NCBI GenBank assembly: GCA_045615885.1 | Contig: JAZLFR010000061.1 | Location: 1 to 64,000, forward strand | Reading direction: 5' to 3' | Source of the DNA: UBA1765 sp045615885 | Lineage (GTDB): Bacteria > Fibrobacterota > Fibrobacteria > Fibrobacterales > Fibrobacteraceae | DNA length: 64,000 nt | In this document: in pieces, positions 26,189 to 35,059 of the stretch | How the letters are laid out: every line of letters begins with the position of its first letter | Position numbering within the stretch: the stretch's first letter is position 1 | Made by a program: the position numbers and the translations under genes | The notes under the pieces: generated by a model | Database searches by the model: none | Seen by the model: only the letters and a program-made list of their open reading frames with translations | Told to the model about the DNA's origin: nothing

Positions 26189-28765
26189 ATGAAAAAAACT
26201 GCATTGCTTATTTTAATGGCGGCTTGTTTGAGCGTTGCCGCAAATTTGGCTGATAACATAACGGAGCCAAAGCAAGTTTCGATAGATGGTAAAACATTTT
26301 ATAGCATTCAAAATGCAAGTGAACTTGCGTGGTTTTCTGTTGCTACAAAAGAAAATTATGATCTCAATGCCATTCTTGAAAATGATATTTCTGTTGAAAG
26401 CATAAATGCAGGGGACACTACGGAATGGGAACCTATAGGGATTTCACGTGAAGCTGCATTTGAAGGCATTTTTGATGGTAACGGGAAAACGATTCATGGA
26501 GCCTATACAAAATATTCATTGAGGGGACCTGATACTTTGGTAAACGGTTTCTTTAGATATGTAGGCAAGAACGGTGTTGTAAAAAATTTAAGTCTTGAAA
26601 GCTGTACCATTGTCACAAACCACCAGGGCATTGAAAAAATTACAGAACTAAAGGGAGATTACGAATATCCCAATGTTTATTCCGTTGTTGGGGGCATTGT
26701 CGGCGAAAATAACGGAACGCTGCAAAATGTCGCATTTGATGATGGAACGGTAAAACCGCAGGGTGGCACTTCTACAAATACCAATGGGAATATTTACAGG
26801 GTGAACTATGTTGCGGGCAATATAGCTGGCGTTAATCGAGGTAGCATTGAAAACGCAATTTCACGGGGGGACATTGTTTTTGAAAACTCTCTTTATAATC
26901 CTGAATATAGGGGAGGAATAGTAGGCTTTAATGAAGGCTACATTACGGATGTAAAAAATGAATGCTCCATGACGGCTTCCTTACCTGTGTATCTCGGAGG
27001 TATTTGCGCCCTCAACTATGGCACCATTGAAAATGCAGAAATGCATAATCGAATAGTTACCACGGAAGGTGTTGCCGGCGGCATTGTTGCCGAAAATCAC
27101 GGCAAGATTATAAACGCTGCCAATTATCATTCTATAAAGACAAATAAGCAAACATATTCCGTTTATTTTGGAGGCATTGCTGGAAGTAATAATGGCGAAA
27201 TAGTGCATAGCATATTTTATGGAAAAGACAATGACATATATGCAAGCGTAACTGGATATTCCGTGGGGAGCTATAATGTTGTGTCGCCAGTTGCAAAAAT
27301 TGGAGGTATTGCAGGTAGCCAAAGTGGTATTGGCAAGATTGATAATTGCGGAGCGTATTTTGCGCTTTTGGAAGCCTCTTCTTCGTACAAGTACCAGGAA
27401 GAAATGCAGGTCGGTGGCATTGTCGGCATGGATTCTGGCTCTGTCACGAATTCGTATGCAGCATTCTATAGATTTTTTGGAGCTGGAACAAGAAGCCCGC
27501 TTTATAATTTGGCAAGCAAGACAGGAACTCATGATAACAATTTCTACGATGCGCAATATCTTTACAACAAATTTGAAAATGACACAACCGGAGTTTCGAC
27601 GGAAATTGCAAAATCCCCTGAACTTGCCTGGATGCTGAATACAAAGAATGGTTCTGAAAAAAACAGTGGCATCTGGACGTATAAAGGTTCATACCCAGTA
27701 TTTGCAGAAGCTGGTGACAAATTGCCACAAAGAGTAATTTGCTATAGCAATGGAATTGCTTGGGATACACTTTTTACCGATGCAAATGGCCATATTGTAT
27801 TTACGGATAAGGTTCCTGAACCTACTGAAACGACGGCCTTTAGGTCATGGCAATTTGTGCAGAACGGAAAGAACACGGATGTTGATTCTAGTACGGTGAT
27901 AGTTGCAGATACTGCAATCTACGCATCATTTGAAAAGAAGGAAAACTTAAAATACACAATCACATTTGTTGATTTCGACAACAGCATATTGCAGACCTTG
28001 AATGACGTTCCCTACGGTACGGTTCCTGAATACACGGGCAAGGAACTGTTAAGGGATACCACTAAATCGTATTCCTACAAGTTTAAAAAATGGGAACCGG
28101 CAATTACTGAAGTTATAAGAGATAATGTTTACAGGGCAATATACGATTCAACGGCGATAAAGTACAATGTCAGCATCTATAACGTATTTGAAGATGAAGG
28201 GGACACAACCTTAGATAGGACGGTAACGGCTACCTATAATCAAAAAGGTGTTTCATGCAGCTTTGTACAATACCGTGGACATAACAAGTTTACTCATGAA
28301 AGTCCTGCATGTTCATCAATAGTTGTTGTGAGCGATACTGCGATTTATGGGTATTATGTATCGACGTTGTCATCAAGTAGTGCTGAAAGCTCTTCTAGCG
28401 AAATTGCTAGTTCTAGCAGCTCGTCAAATGAAGGTTCTTCGAGCAGTGTAGAAAGTTCGTCTAGTGAAATTGAAAGTAGTTCTTCCGGGATTTTAGAAGA
28501 ATCCAGCAGTAGTGAAAATAGTTCTTCGAGCGAAACAGTCCCGGTCTTTGCGCAGCGCCAAAACGCAAGGCATTCGGTTCAAGTGAATGGATTGAATATT
28601 TCTGTTCGTAACGCCTTGAAGGGTGTCTGGATTCTAACAGATGTTCAAGGCAACGTAATTGATCGCGTAAATGTTGACGGGAATAGTTTTACCTTGAAGG
28701 CTCGTAATAAAGGTATATACATATTGCGTTCACGCAACAGTTCTGAATTGTTGAAAGTCCATTAA
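26189..28765 (+). CDS. Secreted GLUG-repeat surface protein with a polyserine linker and a type IX-like C-terminal domain
   Basis: A signal peptide (MKKTALLILMAACLSVAA) is followed by GLUG-like repeats (FxGGIVGxNxGxIxN, about residues 100-450), seen in adhesins. Two InlB B-repeat-like segments follow (about 590-660 and 660-735). A polyserine linker (about 735-780) leads to a C-terminal domain, NGLNISVRNALKGVWILTDVQGNVIDRVNVDG, which resembles type IX secretion type A sorting domains. The gene is more AT-rich than its neighbours and repeat-laden, as surface proteins often are. It likely mediates adhesion or contact with fibre (inference). Confidence 0.75.
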   Translation: MKKTALLILMAACLSVAANLADNITEPKQVSIDGKTFYSIQNASELAWFSVATKENYDLNAILENDISVESINAGDTTEWEPIGISREAAFEGIFDGNGKTIHGAYTKYSLRGPDTLVNGFFRYVGKNGVVKNLSLESCTIVTNHQGIEKITELKGDYEYPNVYSVVGGIVGENNGTLQNVAFDDGTVKPQGGTSTNTNGNIYRVNYVAGNIAGVNRGSIENAISRGDIVFENSLYNPEYRGGIVGFNEGYITDVKNECSMTASLPVYLGGICALNYGTIENAEMHNRIVTTEGVAGGIVAENHGKIINAANYHSIKTNKQTYSVYFGGIAGSNNGEIVHSIFYGKDNDIYASVTGYSVGSYNVVSPVAKIGGIAGSQSGIGKIDNCGAYFALLEASSSYKYQEEMQVGGIVGMDSGSVTNSYAAFYRFFGAGTRSPLYNLASKTGTHDNNFYDAQYLYNKFENDTTGVSTEIAKSPELAWMLNTKNGSEKNSGIWTYKGSYPVFAEAGDKLPQRVICYSNGIAWDTLFTDANGHIVFTDKVPEPTETTAFRSWQFVQNGKNTDVDSSTVIVADTAIYASFEKKENLKYTITFVDFDNSILQTLNDVPYGTVPEYTGKELLRDTTKSYSYKFKKWEPAITEVIRDNVYRAIYDSTAIKYNVSIYNVFEDEGDTTLDRTVTATYNQKGVSCSFVQYRGHNKFTHESPACSSIVVVSDTAIYGYYVSTLSSSSAESSSSEIASSSSSSNEGSSSSVESSSSEIESSSSGILEESSSSENSSSSETVPVFAQRQNARHSVQVNGLNISVRNALKGVWILTDVQGNVIDRVNVDGNSFTLKARNKGIYILRSRNSSELLKVH

Positions 28766-28799
28766 AAAAATCGCGGGCGGTAATGCTCGCGATTTTTTT
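28764..28799 (+). terminator. Terminator after the GLUG protein gene
   Basis: A 15-bp stem (28764-28778 with 28785-28799, one G-T pair) and a 6-base loop has A7/T7 feet. Confidence 0.85.
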
Positions 28800-28804
28800 A
28801 ATTG

Positions 28805-28890
28805 CTAGATCCTTCGACTTCGCTCAGGGTAATGCACGGTAGTTAAAGCTAGTGTTTTTTGAGATTCCCGGTCAAGCCGGGAATGACGAA
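28805..28890. repeat. Dispersed intergenic repeat with a small palindrome
   Basis: The string CCTTCGACTTCGCTCAGG at 28811-28828 and the inverted repeat ATTCCCGG-loop-CCGGGAAT (28864-28871 with 28877-28884) are typical of a family of dispersed bacterial intergenic repeats. Their reading frames give a characteristic peptide RFPVKPGMTK, which should not be called a gene. A related sequence appears at 44561-44632. Confidence 0.65.
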
Positions 28891-28900
28891 AACGCGAGCT

Positions 28901-30298
28901 TTAGTGGATAGCCGGCACGAACAGGAACATTCTTTGGCCTGGCTTTACATCGAGCGTGCCGAAGTTGAAGCTCTGCACCGTGGCGCCGTGACCGATCGCA
29001 TTCACTGTAACCTGGTGCTTGCCGGCACTTACCGGCAGGCGGGTCATGTAGATATTGTTCGGGTAGAAAAGACCTACGCGAAGGTCTGCCTGTTCGAGCT
29101 GCGACTGTGCTACGTCTGTGCCTATGCTTGTTGCAAGGTTCAAAAGGAAGTTGTCCGTTTTCATGGCCTGCTTTGCCTTTTGTGCCGCATATGTGCGAAT
29201 GGCAACGCGCAGTGCCGTGCGGCCGATAGTTGCGCTCCAGTCATCTTCAAGGTTCTGTGTAAGTTCAATGTCGGTATCAAGCATCGATTCCATGCCTTCG
29301 GCACGGCCGTCAATGTTGATCATGAAGTTGTTTACACGGTTCTTCAGGACTTTCTTTTGCGGCAGGCTAAAGCCGATGTGGAATGTTGTCCCGTTGTTTG
29401 CGTCTGGCATCATCGGCGCGATCATCGTAAAGCTGGAGAGCCTGCCTGTTTGCGGATCCTTGTAGCTTAAATTCAGGGCTCCGCCGTTCACGTATGTACC
29501 TTGCATGTAGAGCTCGCCAAGAATCGGGCTGTGTCCGCCGTAGGCTACAACGATTATTTCCTGCTTTTGCTCGCGGGATTCCTGGGCGCGCTTGAAAATT
29601 ACCGGCTCATGCTTGAATGACTTCAAGTCGTCTTCGCGGTCGGCGGCGGTCAGGCGGTCGCAAACAAAGCCCCAGACTTCCTTTGGCAGCGGGTGCTTGC
29701 CTTCATCGTAAGCCTGCACGGTTTTGTAGTAGTCGATTGCCGCGTCATCTTCCTTGCCGGCAAGTTCATAGACGAGTGCACCAAGGTAGCGCAAAAAGCC
29801 ATTGTCGTTTACCTTCTTGTTGTCCTTTTGGTAAAGTTCCGTCATGGCCATCTGGCTTCTGCGCACTTCTACGCCTGCGCCATCCAGGTCTCCTTTTGCA
29901 AGGTAGTTCATGATCTGGAACTGGTAAAGCATCAAGAGTTCAAAAGGCCTTGCCCGGTATGGTCGAACATTATCGTTGGTGAGAACTGCTGCAGCTTCGT
30001 TTGTTACGGAACGGGCATGCAGGTCTTCGTACACCTGTGTCGCTTTTGCAAGGCTCTGGATACTGCCTTCAAAGTCGCGATCGTAATGCTGCAAAATGCC
30101 CAGGTCAAGGTAGTACAGGAATTCCGTATTGGAACCGTACAAATCCTCTTTCTCTTTTTTGACCGTCTGGATTGCGCCCGCAAAGCCGTGCTTCTGGAGC
30201 ACAGGCTCAAGCGTTTCGTAACGGGTCATGGACTTGTTTGCACAGGCGCTAAACGCCACGGCAACAAAGGCAAGAGCAATGTATTTTATAAAGTTCAT
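28901..30298 (-). CDS. COG3014-like TPR-containing lipoprotein
   Basis: The lipobox is FSAC (Cys19). Residues about 30-240 are helical repeat-like (TPR-type), with conserved YYLDLGILQHYDRDFEGSIQSLAKA. The C-terminal half has beta segments ending VKPGQRMFLFVPAI, as in the COG3014 family of uncharacterised lipoproteins found near LpoB genes in other genomes. Role in cell-wall regulation is possible but unproven. No strong ribosome site is seen. It is separate from the LpoB-like gene at 9590. Confidence 0.75.
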   Translation of the reverse strand: MNFIKYIALAFVAVAFSACANKSMTRYETLEPVLQKHGFAGAIQTVKKEKEDLYGSNTEFLYYLDLGILQHYDRDFEGSIQSLAKATQVYEDLHARSVTNEAAAVLTNDNVRPYRARPFELLMLYQFQIMNYLAKGDLDGAGVEVRRSQMAMTELYQKDNKKVNDNGFLRYLGALVYELAGKEDDAAIDYYKTVQAYDEGKHPLPKEVWGFVCDRLTAADREDDLKSFKHEPVIFKRAQESREQKQEIIVVAYGGHSPILGELYMQGTYVNGGALNLSYKDPQTGRLSSFTMIAPMMPDANNGTTFHIGFSLPQKKVLKNRVNNFMINIDGRAEGMESMLDTDIELTQNLEDDWSATIGRTALRVAIRTYAAQKAKQAMKTDNFLLNLATSIGTDVAQSQLEQADLRVGLFYPNNIYMTRLPVSAGKHQVTVNAIGHGATVQSFNFGTLDVKPGQRMFLFVPAIH

Positions 30299-30352
30299 GT
30301 CAAAAAAATAGAAATTGTTGCAGAATGCAATTGATTTTCTAATTTATAAGGC

Positions 30353-31630
30353 ATGAAAGTTCAAGACCGTTTTTTAAAGTACGTTAGCTTTACGACAACC
30401 TCCGATGAAACAAGTGAAAATTGCCCAAGTACATCTCGGCAGTTTAAACTTGCGGAATACATAGTTGAAGAACTCAATGCGATCGGCCTTGTGCATGTGA
30501 AACTTGATGAACACTGCTACGTGTATGGCTTGCTTCCTGCGACGCCCGGGTGCGAAAACGAAATCCCGATAGGCTTTATTAGCCATATGGATACATCTCC
30601 GGATTTTTCCGGTGTAAACCCGAAGCCGCAAATCATTGAAAACTATAATGGCGAAGATGTTGTTTTGAATGGGTCCGGTGCGGTACTGAAGGTTGCCGAC
30701 TTCCCGATGCTGAAAAAGCTTGCCGGACGCACTCTCATTACTACAGACGGTACAACGCTGCTGGGCGCAGACGACAAGGCTGGCATCGCAGAAATCGTGA
30801 CCGCCGTGGAACAGATTGCGGAAGCGGACCGTGCAGGTACTGGCACTGCGCATGGTGACATTTGGGTTGCGTTTACCCCTGACGAAGAAATCGGTCGCGG
30901 CGCCGACAAGTTTGACCTTGGCTATTTCAAGGCAAAGTATGCATATACTGTTGACGGTGGCTACGAAGGTGAAGTTGCCTATGAAAACTTCAATGCGGCA
31001 AGTGCAAAGTTCACTGTGCATGGCAAGAGCGTACACCCTGGCGAAGCGAAGAACATCATGAAAAATGCAAGTCTTGTTGCCGCCGAGATCGCGATGGCCC
31101 TGCCTGCAGATGAAACTCCTGCAACGACGGAGGGCTACGAGGGTTTTTACCATTTGACGGACATGCAGGGCGATGTGGAGCATGCGACGCTCTGTTACAT
31201 AGTGCGTGACCATGACAGGGCAAAATTTGAAAGCCGCCTGGAATTTTTGCGCGGCATTTCGAACAGGTTCAATTCCAAGTACGGTGAAGGTGTGGTTGAA
31301 CTGGAACTCAAGCATTCCTACAGCAACATGCTTGAAATTGTTGAAAAGTGCCCGGAAGTTTTGGAACGCGCGCGTGCCGCAATTCGAAACGTCGGCTTGG
31401 AACCCGTAAGCGATCCTGTTCGTGGCGGTACAGATGGAGCCAAGTTAAGCTTTATGGGGCTGCCATGCCCCAATCTTGGCACGGGTGGCTATGGCTACCA
31501 TGGCCCTTTTGAACACGTGAGCGTGGAAGCCATGGAGACCGTGGTGAAAATCATTCAAAGGATAAGTGCCACAGTTCCGTGTCAGAGCCAACGCGTACCG
31601 GCGGCCCCCACGAGTCAATGCCAGAAGTGA
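30353..31630 (+). CDS. pepT: Peptidase T (tripeptide aminopeptidase)
   Basis: This M20B metallopeptidase removes the N-terminal residue of tripeptides. Signatures are IGFISHMDTSPDFSG (metal-binding His and Asp), TLLGADDKAGIAEI (bridging Asp), FTPDEEIGRGAD (catalytic Glu pair) and PVRGGTDGAKLSFMGLPCPNLGTGG near the C-terminus. The last ~25 residues, from ISATVPCQSQ onward, are encoded on the strand opposite the end of the phosphoesterase gene and look non-conserved, an extension by about 80 bases into the neighbour. Confidence 0.95.
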   Translation: MKVQDRFLKYVSFTTTSDETSENCPSTSRQFKLAEYIVEELNAIGLVHVKLDEHCYVYGLLPATPGCENEIPIGFISHMDTSPDFSGVNPKPQIIENYNGEDVVLNGSGAVLKVADFPMLKKLAGRTLITTDGTTLLGADDKAGIAEIVTAVEQIAEADRAGTGTAHGDIWVAFTPDEEIGRGADKFDLGYFKAKYAYTVDGGYEGEVAYENFNAASAKFTVHGKSVHPGEAKNIMKNASLVAAEIAMALPADETPATTEGYEGFYHLTDMQGDVEHATLCYIVRDHDRAKFESRLEFLRGISNRFNSKYGEGVVELELKHSYSNMLEIVEKCPEVLERARAAIRNVGLEPVSDPVRGGTDGAKLSFMGLPCPNLGTGGYGYHGPFEHVSVEAMETVVKIIQRISATVPCQSQRVPAAPTSQCQK

Positions 31631-32636
31631 CAAGCCATTTGCTGCCGTCAAGTTCGCCAAAGCCATAGCTCAGACGCCAGAACAAGTCGATGAGCACGGT
31701 GACCGGGAAAAACTGGCCATCGTGCGTGTGCCCGGAAAGCGCAATGGTCGGCATTTTGCCACTGTATTCCTGTTCAAGGCCTTTTGGCTGGTGGTCAACA
31801 AGGATCCACGGCAAGGCAGTGTCTGGCGCAAATTCCGCAAGGGCGCGGCGAGGTAAGTCGCGCATTCTTGCCACCTGAAAATCCACGCGGCCACTGAAGC
31901 AAGCTTTTGGCGTGCATGCCGTAGAATCTTCCAGCACGACCATGCCCACATTGCGCATCCAGCCCGCTGGATTTGAACCCTGGGATTCCATATACGCTTC
32001 GTGGTTCCCTGTGACGCCGAAGGCGCCGACCCTTGCCTTTGAAACGAGTTCCCTGAACAGCTTGTCGAAGCCTTTTGCCGTGAGCGCACTGTCGGTAATG
32101 TCAGCCAGGTCACCGCCGAATACGATAAAATCCGGGCGAACAGAATCCGCCTCGTGCACCATGCGCTCCAGCTTGCTTGCAGAAAACAGCGGGTCCATGT
32201 GCAGGTCGCTAAAATAGAGCATGTCGAACTTTTCGGAGCCAGCGGGCAATGCGACCTTGGCGTCGCGCACAATGTAGTTTTCGTTGTGCGGCACGCCGTA
32301 GGCAAGAAATATTGCCGTGGTGACAAAAGTCGCCGCAAGCACGCCCCTGCTTACGAGCGTGAGCTTTTGCTTTTCGAACGGCTTGCGAACCGCGATGCGG
32401 CGCACGAGCTTGCAAATGTCCAGGAGCAGGAACGCAAAAAGCGATAGCGCAACCCAGATGACAAACACCGCCTGCCCAGCGCAAGCGATGGTGTTCGTGC
32501 GGAACATGAAGCACAGGAGCGTTATGGAAAGCAGAACGAGTGCTACGATGTTACCGCGCTTGCCCGGAGCTATGCGGCGTATCGAAAAGAAGAGATACGC
32601 AAGGAGCGTAAGCGGGAAAATCAGGAAAAGGTACAT
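31551..32636 (-). CDS. Membrane-anchored metallophosphoesterase (YkuE-like)
   Basis: Three to four membrane helices lie in residues 1-115. The catalytic domain has all phosphoesterase motifs: SDLHMDP, GGDLADIT, GVTGNHEAY, and SGHTHDGQFFPV. These coordinate two metals. The family includes enzymes that hydrolyse UDP-2,3-diacylglucosamine or related pyrophosphates at the membrane. It follows the exonuclease gene by 9 bases. It overlaps the pepT 3' end convergently by 80 bases. Confidence 0.92.
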   Translation of the reverse strand: MYLFLIFPLTLLAYLFFSIRRIAPGKRGNIVALVLLSITLLCFMFRTNTIACAGQAVFVIWVALSLFAFLLLDICKLVRRIAVRKPFEKQKLTLVSRGVLAATFVTTAIFLAYGVPHNENYIVRDAKVALPAGSEKFDMLYFSDLHMDPLFSASKLERMVHEADSVRPDFIVFGGDLADITDSALTAKGFDKLFRELVSKARVGAFGVTGNHEAYMESQGSNPAGWMRNVGMVVLEDSTACTPKACFSGRVDFQVARMRDLPRRALAEFAPDTALPWILVDHQPKGLEQEYSGKMPTIALSGHTHDGQFFPVTVLIDLFWRLSYGFGELDGSKWLVTSGIDSWGPPVRVGSDTELWHLSFE

Positions 32637-32645
32637 GGGAAGCTG

Positions 32646-33293
32646 TTACTTCTTGTTCAAATACTGGGAGGTGCCGCCATACTTGGGCAGAACCTTCATG
32701 ATATTTGACATGTCCCATTCGGCTACCTTCATGCGGCGCTTGAGCGTTGCGACGAGCACTTCCATAAGCATTTCGCAGTCATATACGGCGCGGTGCATTT
32801 CGCCCGCGGTAATGTTCATGGAAATCATGTTGCGGCGCTTGAACATGGTGGCCATGTCGCCAAGCTTATGGTTCGGAAGTTCCGGCATGACGGTGCGAAC
32901 GATTCTCAAGCTGTCGATTACCGGGTTGCCTGGAATGAGCTGCGGGTTCTTCTGGTAGGCTACGCGGAGGAAGCCGGCGTCGAAGTCGGCGTTGTGGGCA
33001 ACGAGAATGGAATCCTGGCCGCAGAACTGCGTGAACTTCGGCAGGCATTCTGCAATGGACGGCGCATTTTCGACCATCTGGTTCGTGATGTGGTTCACCT
33101 TCGTGGCTTCTTCCGGAATCATCATCGGCGGCTTTACGAGCGTCTGGAATTCCTTGATCACTTTCGGGAATACCTGGCCGTTTTTTTCTTCGAGCGTAAA
33201 CTTTACGGCACCGATTTCAATGATTTCGTCTTTTGCATTGGAAAGGCCCGTTGTTTCAAGGTCAAAGGCCACGAACTTTGCGAACATATTCAT
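32646..33293 (-). CDS. DnaQ-like 3'-5' exonuclease (DNA polymerase III epsilon type)
   Basis: The DEDDh exonuclease motifs are FVAFDLETTGL, VAHNADFDAGF and HRAVYDCEMLME, giving the four acidic residues and the catalytic His. Length 215 residues. It trims DNA 3' ends and proofreads. A downstream ATG (33293) is preferred because a GAGG site is correctly spaced; an ATG at 33299 overlaps that site. In many genomes a stand-alone DnaQ-like exonuclease acts outside the polymerase; here the gene is paired with the phosphoesterase and lies next to DUF374 gene. Confidence 0.9.
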   Translation of the reverse strand: MNMFAKFVAFDLETTGLSNAKDEIIEIGAVKFTLEEKNGQVFPKVIKEFQTLVKPPMMIPEEATKVNHITNQMVENAPSIAECLPKFTQFCGQDSILVAHNADFDAGFLRVAYQKNPQLIPGNPVIDSLRIVRTVMPELPNHKLGDMATMFKRRNMISMNITAGEMHRAVYDCEMLMEVLVATLKRRMKVAEWDMSNIMKVLPKYGGTSQYLNKK

Positions 33294-33340
33294 AATCATT
33301 CCTCAATTTTACCTGCAAAATTTAATTTTTTAAAAGCTGA

Positions 33341-33886
33341 TTATTTTGTGGTTGCAGGTTTTGTTGTTTTCTGGCAAGAAAAATAGTTAACATGTATGAC
33401 AATTTTTGAGAATGGAAGTGGGATTTTCGTTTTATCCCACGAGTTCAATGAAATTTTTAGCGAATAATCGACCTTCACAAGCCAGAACGGAACTCCGCTT
33501 TTTTGCGCAAGCCACGCAGAACCCGGTTTGGCGACGCGGGCCGGCCCCTTAGGTCCGTCGAGGGCCATGGCGACAAACTGGCCGTTTTTTAACGGATCGA
33601 GCAATTTTCTGATGGCTCCCGCACCATGCGTGCTGGAACCGCGCACCACCCTGTAGTTCAAAAAACGGGCGACCCGGGCCATCAGTTCGCCGTCCCTGCT
33701 TTCAGAAATCATGGCAAAAAGCCCGGTATTTCTAAAGGCAGCGGTTGCCGCAGGCAGGTCGGCATGCCAGATTCCGAGCACTCCGGCCCTAAAATCTTTC
33801 GGGAAATCAACATCAACCCGCAACGTTTTGAGCCAAATTGCGATAAAAAATGAAAAAAATTGCTGTTTTGTGAAGAGTTTTTGCAT
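33341..33886 (-). CDS. DUF374-family lysophospholipid acyltransferase-like protein
   Basis: The signatures are IWHADLPAAT (the family's WHxxxLP block), MISESRDGELMARVARFLNYRVVRGSSTHGAGAIR and FVAMALDGPKGPARV. DUF374 proteins belong to the lysophospholipid acyltransferase superfamily and are thought to transfer an acyl chain in lipid A or glycerolipid synthesis. The 181-residue protein is a little short of the usual 200-230. No conventional signal peptide. It is divergent from the tRNA-Cys gene. Confidence 0.85.
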   Translation of the reverse strand: MQKLFTKQQFFSFFIAIWLKTLRVDVDFPKDFRAGVLGIWHADLPAATAAFRNTGLFAMISESRDGELMARVARFLNYRVVRGSSTHGAGAIRKLLDPLKNGQFVAMALDGPKGPARVAKPGSAWLAQKSGVPFWLVKVDYSLKISLNSWDKTKIPLPFSKIVIHVNYFSCQKTTKPATTK

Positions 33887-33894
33887 TTGTACCT

Positions 33895-33921
33895 TGGAAA
33901 ATTAAAAAAAATTGGTATAAT
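33895..33921 (+). promoter_or_regulatory. Sigma-70-type promoter of tRNA-Cys
   Basis: A perfect TATAAT at 33916-33921 ends 12 bases before the tRNA. A TTGGAA at 33895-33900 could serve as -35 with a 15-base spacer, a little short of optimum. Transcription would start close to the tRNA. Confidence 0.65.
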
Positions 33922-33933
33922 TGTGCTCACAAT

Positions 33934-34006
33934 GGCGACGTACCCAAGTTGGTAAGGGATGGCTCTGCAAAAGCCCTATTCATCAGTTCGAGTCTGATCG
34001 TTGCCT
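33934..34006 (+). tRNA. tRNA-Cys (anticodon GCA)
   Basis: The acceptor stem GGCGACG pairs with CGTTGCC (one G-T). The anticodon arm carries GCA at 33967-33969. The T-arm is ATCAG-TTCGAGT-CTGAT. The discriminator base is T (U73), typical of tRNA-Cys. CCA is not encoded. Length 73 bases. Confidence 0.95.
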
Positions 34007-34008
34007 CT

Positions 34009-34041
34009 AAAAAGGTCATTTCGAAAGAAATGGCCTTTTTT
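34009..34041 (+). terminator. Terminator after tRNA-Cys
   Basis: A 14-bp stem (34009-34022 with 34027-34040, one G-T pair) and a GAAA tetraloop is followed by T-rich sequence. Confidence 0.85.
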
Positions 34042-34124
34042 GTTGCCATTTTTCTTGCCCATTTAGGTCATCGGGCTTGTATATTCCGCATAAACTTTCT
34101 ATATCTCGTAAAAAAGAGGTTTTT

Positions 34125-34307
34125 ATGTACAAGAAAATCGTGACGATATCCCTTTCCGCCCTCCTTGCGTCTGCAGCATTCTGTGGCTGCTCGGATTCCA
34201 ATTCTTCCAGCACAAGCGATGATGAAATTGAATGCGTGAAAAATCCGCTTGCCTTGGAATGCCAGGAACCGGATAACTCCACAGAAACTGAGGTTACGGA
34301 AGATTGA
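34125..34307 (+). CDS. Small lipoprotein of unknown function
   Basis: The 60-residue product has a signal peptide with lipobox AAFCGC (Cys22) followed by a polyserine linker and an acidic C-terminus (STETEVTED). A mature protein of about 40 residues contains two more cysteines (ECVKNPLALEC) that may form a disulfide. The start at 34125 follows AAAGAGG. No family recognised. Confidence 0.65.
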   Translation: MYKKIVTISLSALLASAAFCGCSDSNSSSTSDDEIECVKNPLALECQEPDNSTETEVTED

Positions 34308-34427
34308 GAAGGCTGGCGTGCGGTTTACGCCCCTTTTGTAAAATCTTCGAATGGGGCAACCAATGAGTTGATTTTTGCAACTTATTAGTTTCACTTATGC
34401 AAGGCGGTGCTTTTTACCATTGCTTGC

Positions 34428-34793
34428 ATGAAGACACGGACTGCATCAAATTGTTCTGGTAAAACCCTTAGAACCCTTCGCTTTCAGCAGAATCTGACGC
34501 AAGAGGAACTTGCCAGGCGCTGCGGTATAACTCGCCAGCAAATTTCCCGTATAGAAGTGGATGGGCATTTGCCTTCCCTGGAATCCATCCGTCGTCTAGA
34601 AATCGCCATGGAACTGGAGCCTGGTTCCATGAGCATTCTCTATACAAAATTCATGAAAGAAGAGGGCGCGGAATACGAAGGCATCATGATGGCTGCTTCG
34701 TCTACCCAGGTGCAGTACGATGCAGGAAAAAAAGATGAACCTAGAAAGCCTGCCGTGAAGAGGGGAAGGCCACGCAAAAATCCAAATCCGTAG
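34428..34793 (+). CDS. XRE-family regulator with an AT-hook-like C-terminal motif
   Basis: Residues about 12-70 form an HTH_XRE domain (LRTLRFQQNLTQEELARRCGITRQQISRIEVDGHLPSLESIRRL). A linker follows, and the C-terminus ends in KRGRPRKNPNP, whose RGRPRK core is the AT-hook that grips the minor groove of AT-rich DNA. The start at 34428 is uncertain; a GTG at 34407 would add seven residues, and neither has a strong ribosome site. Target genes are unknown; it lies between a small lipoprotein and the cobalamin receptor leader. Confidence 0.8.
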   Translation: MKTRTASNCSGKTLRTLRFQQNLTQEELARRCGITRQQISRIEVDGHLPSLESIRRLEIAMELEPGSMSILYTKFMKEEGAEYEGIMMAASSTQVQYDAGKKDEPRKPAVKRGRPRKNPNP

Positions 34794-34857
34794 AGATTGC
34801 CGCCCAAGCTTGCCTCTTATTTACTATCTTTGCGCGCAAACCATAGTCTTTGTGCCC

Positions 34858-35015
34858 TGAAAAGCTCTGTGTACGGCGATTGCCTGGCGCAGGAGAGAAC
34901 CCGGTGAAAGCCCGGGACGGTCACGCCGCTGTAAGGGAGGACGAAACTGGCATGAACCAATGTACCTGCGGTATGTGAAGGAGCCAGGAGTAGAGAGATC
35001 CCCGAGTCAGAAGAA
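34858..35015 (+). promoter_or_regulatory. Cobalamin (B12) riboswitch
   Basis: The leader of the TonB receptor gene has the conserved cobalamin core: GAACCCGGTGAAAGCCCGGG at 34897-34916 followed by CGCCGCTGTAAGGG at 34924-34937, matching the CCGGUGAAAxCCGG and CGCCxCUGU boxes. Later parts are GCCAGGAG (34983-34990) and GAGTCAGAAG (35004-35013). It ends about 45 bases before the start codon. Cobalamin binding in this class normally shuts down expression of uptake genes. Confidence 0.88.
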
Positions 35016-35059
35016 CTGCAAAGGCGTATTTGAAGATTCTAGGAATCTTTCGAGGACCG

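Noticed and set aside
28859..29470. Plus-strand frame starting MRFPVKPGMTK opposite the COG3014-like gene
   Set aside because: Its start is the known translation of a dispersed repeat and the rest is antisense to a well-supported gene.
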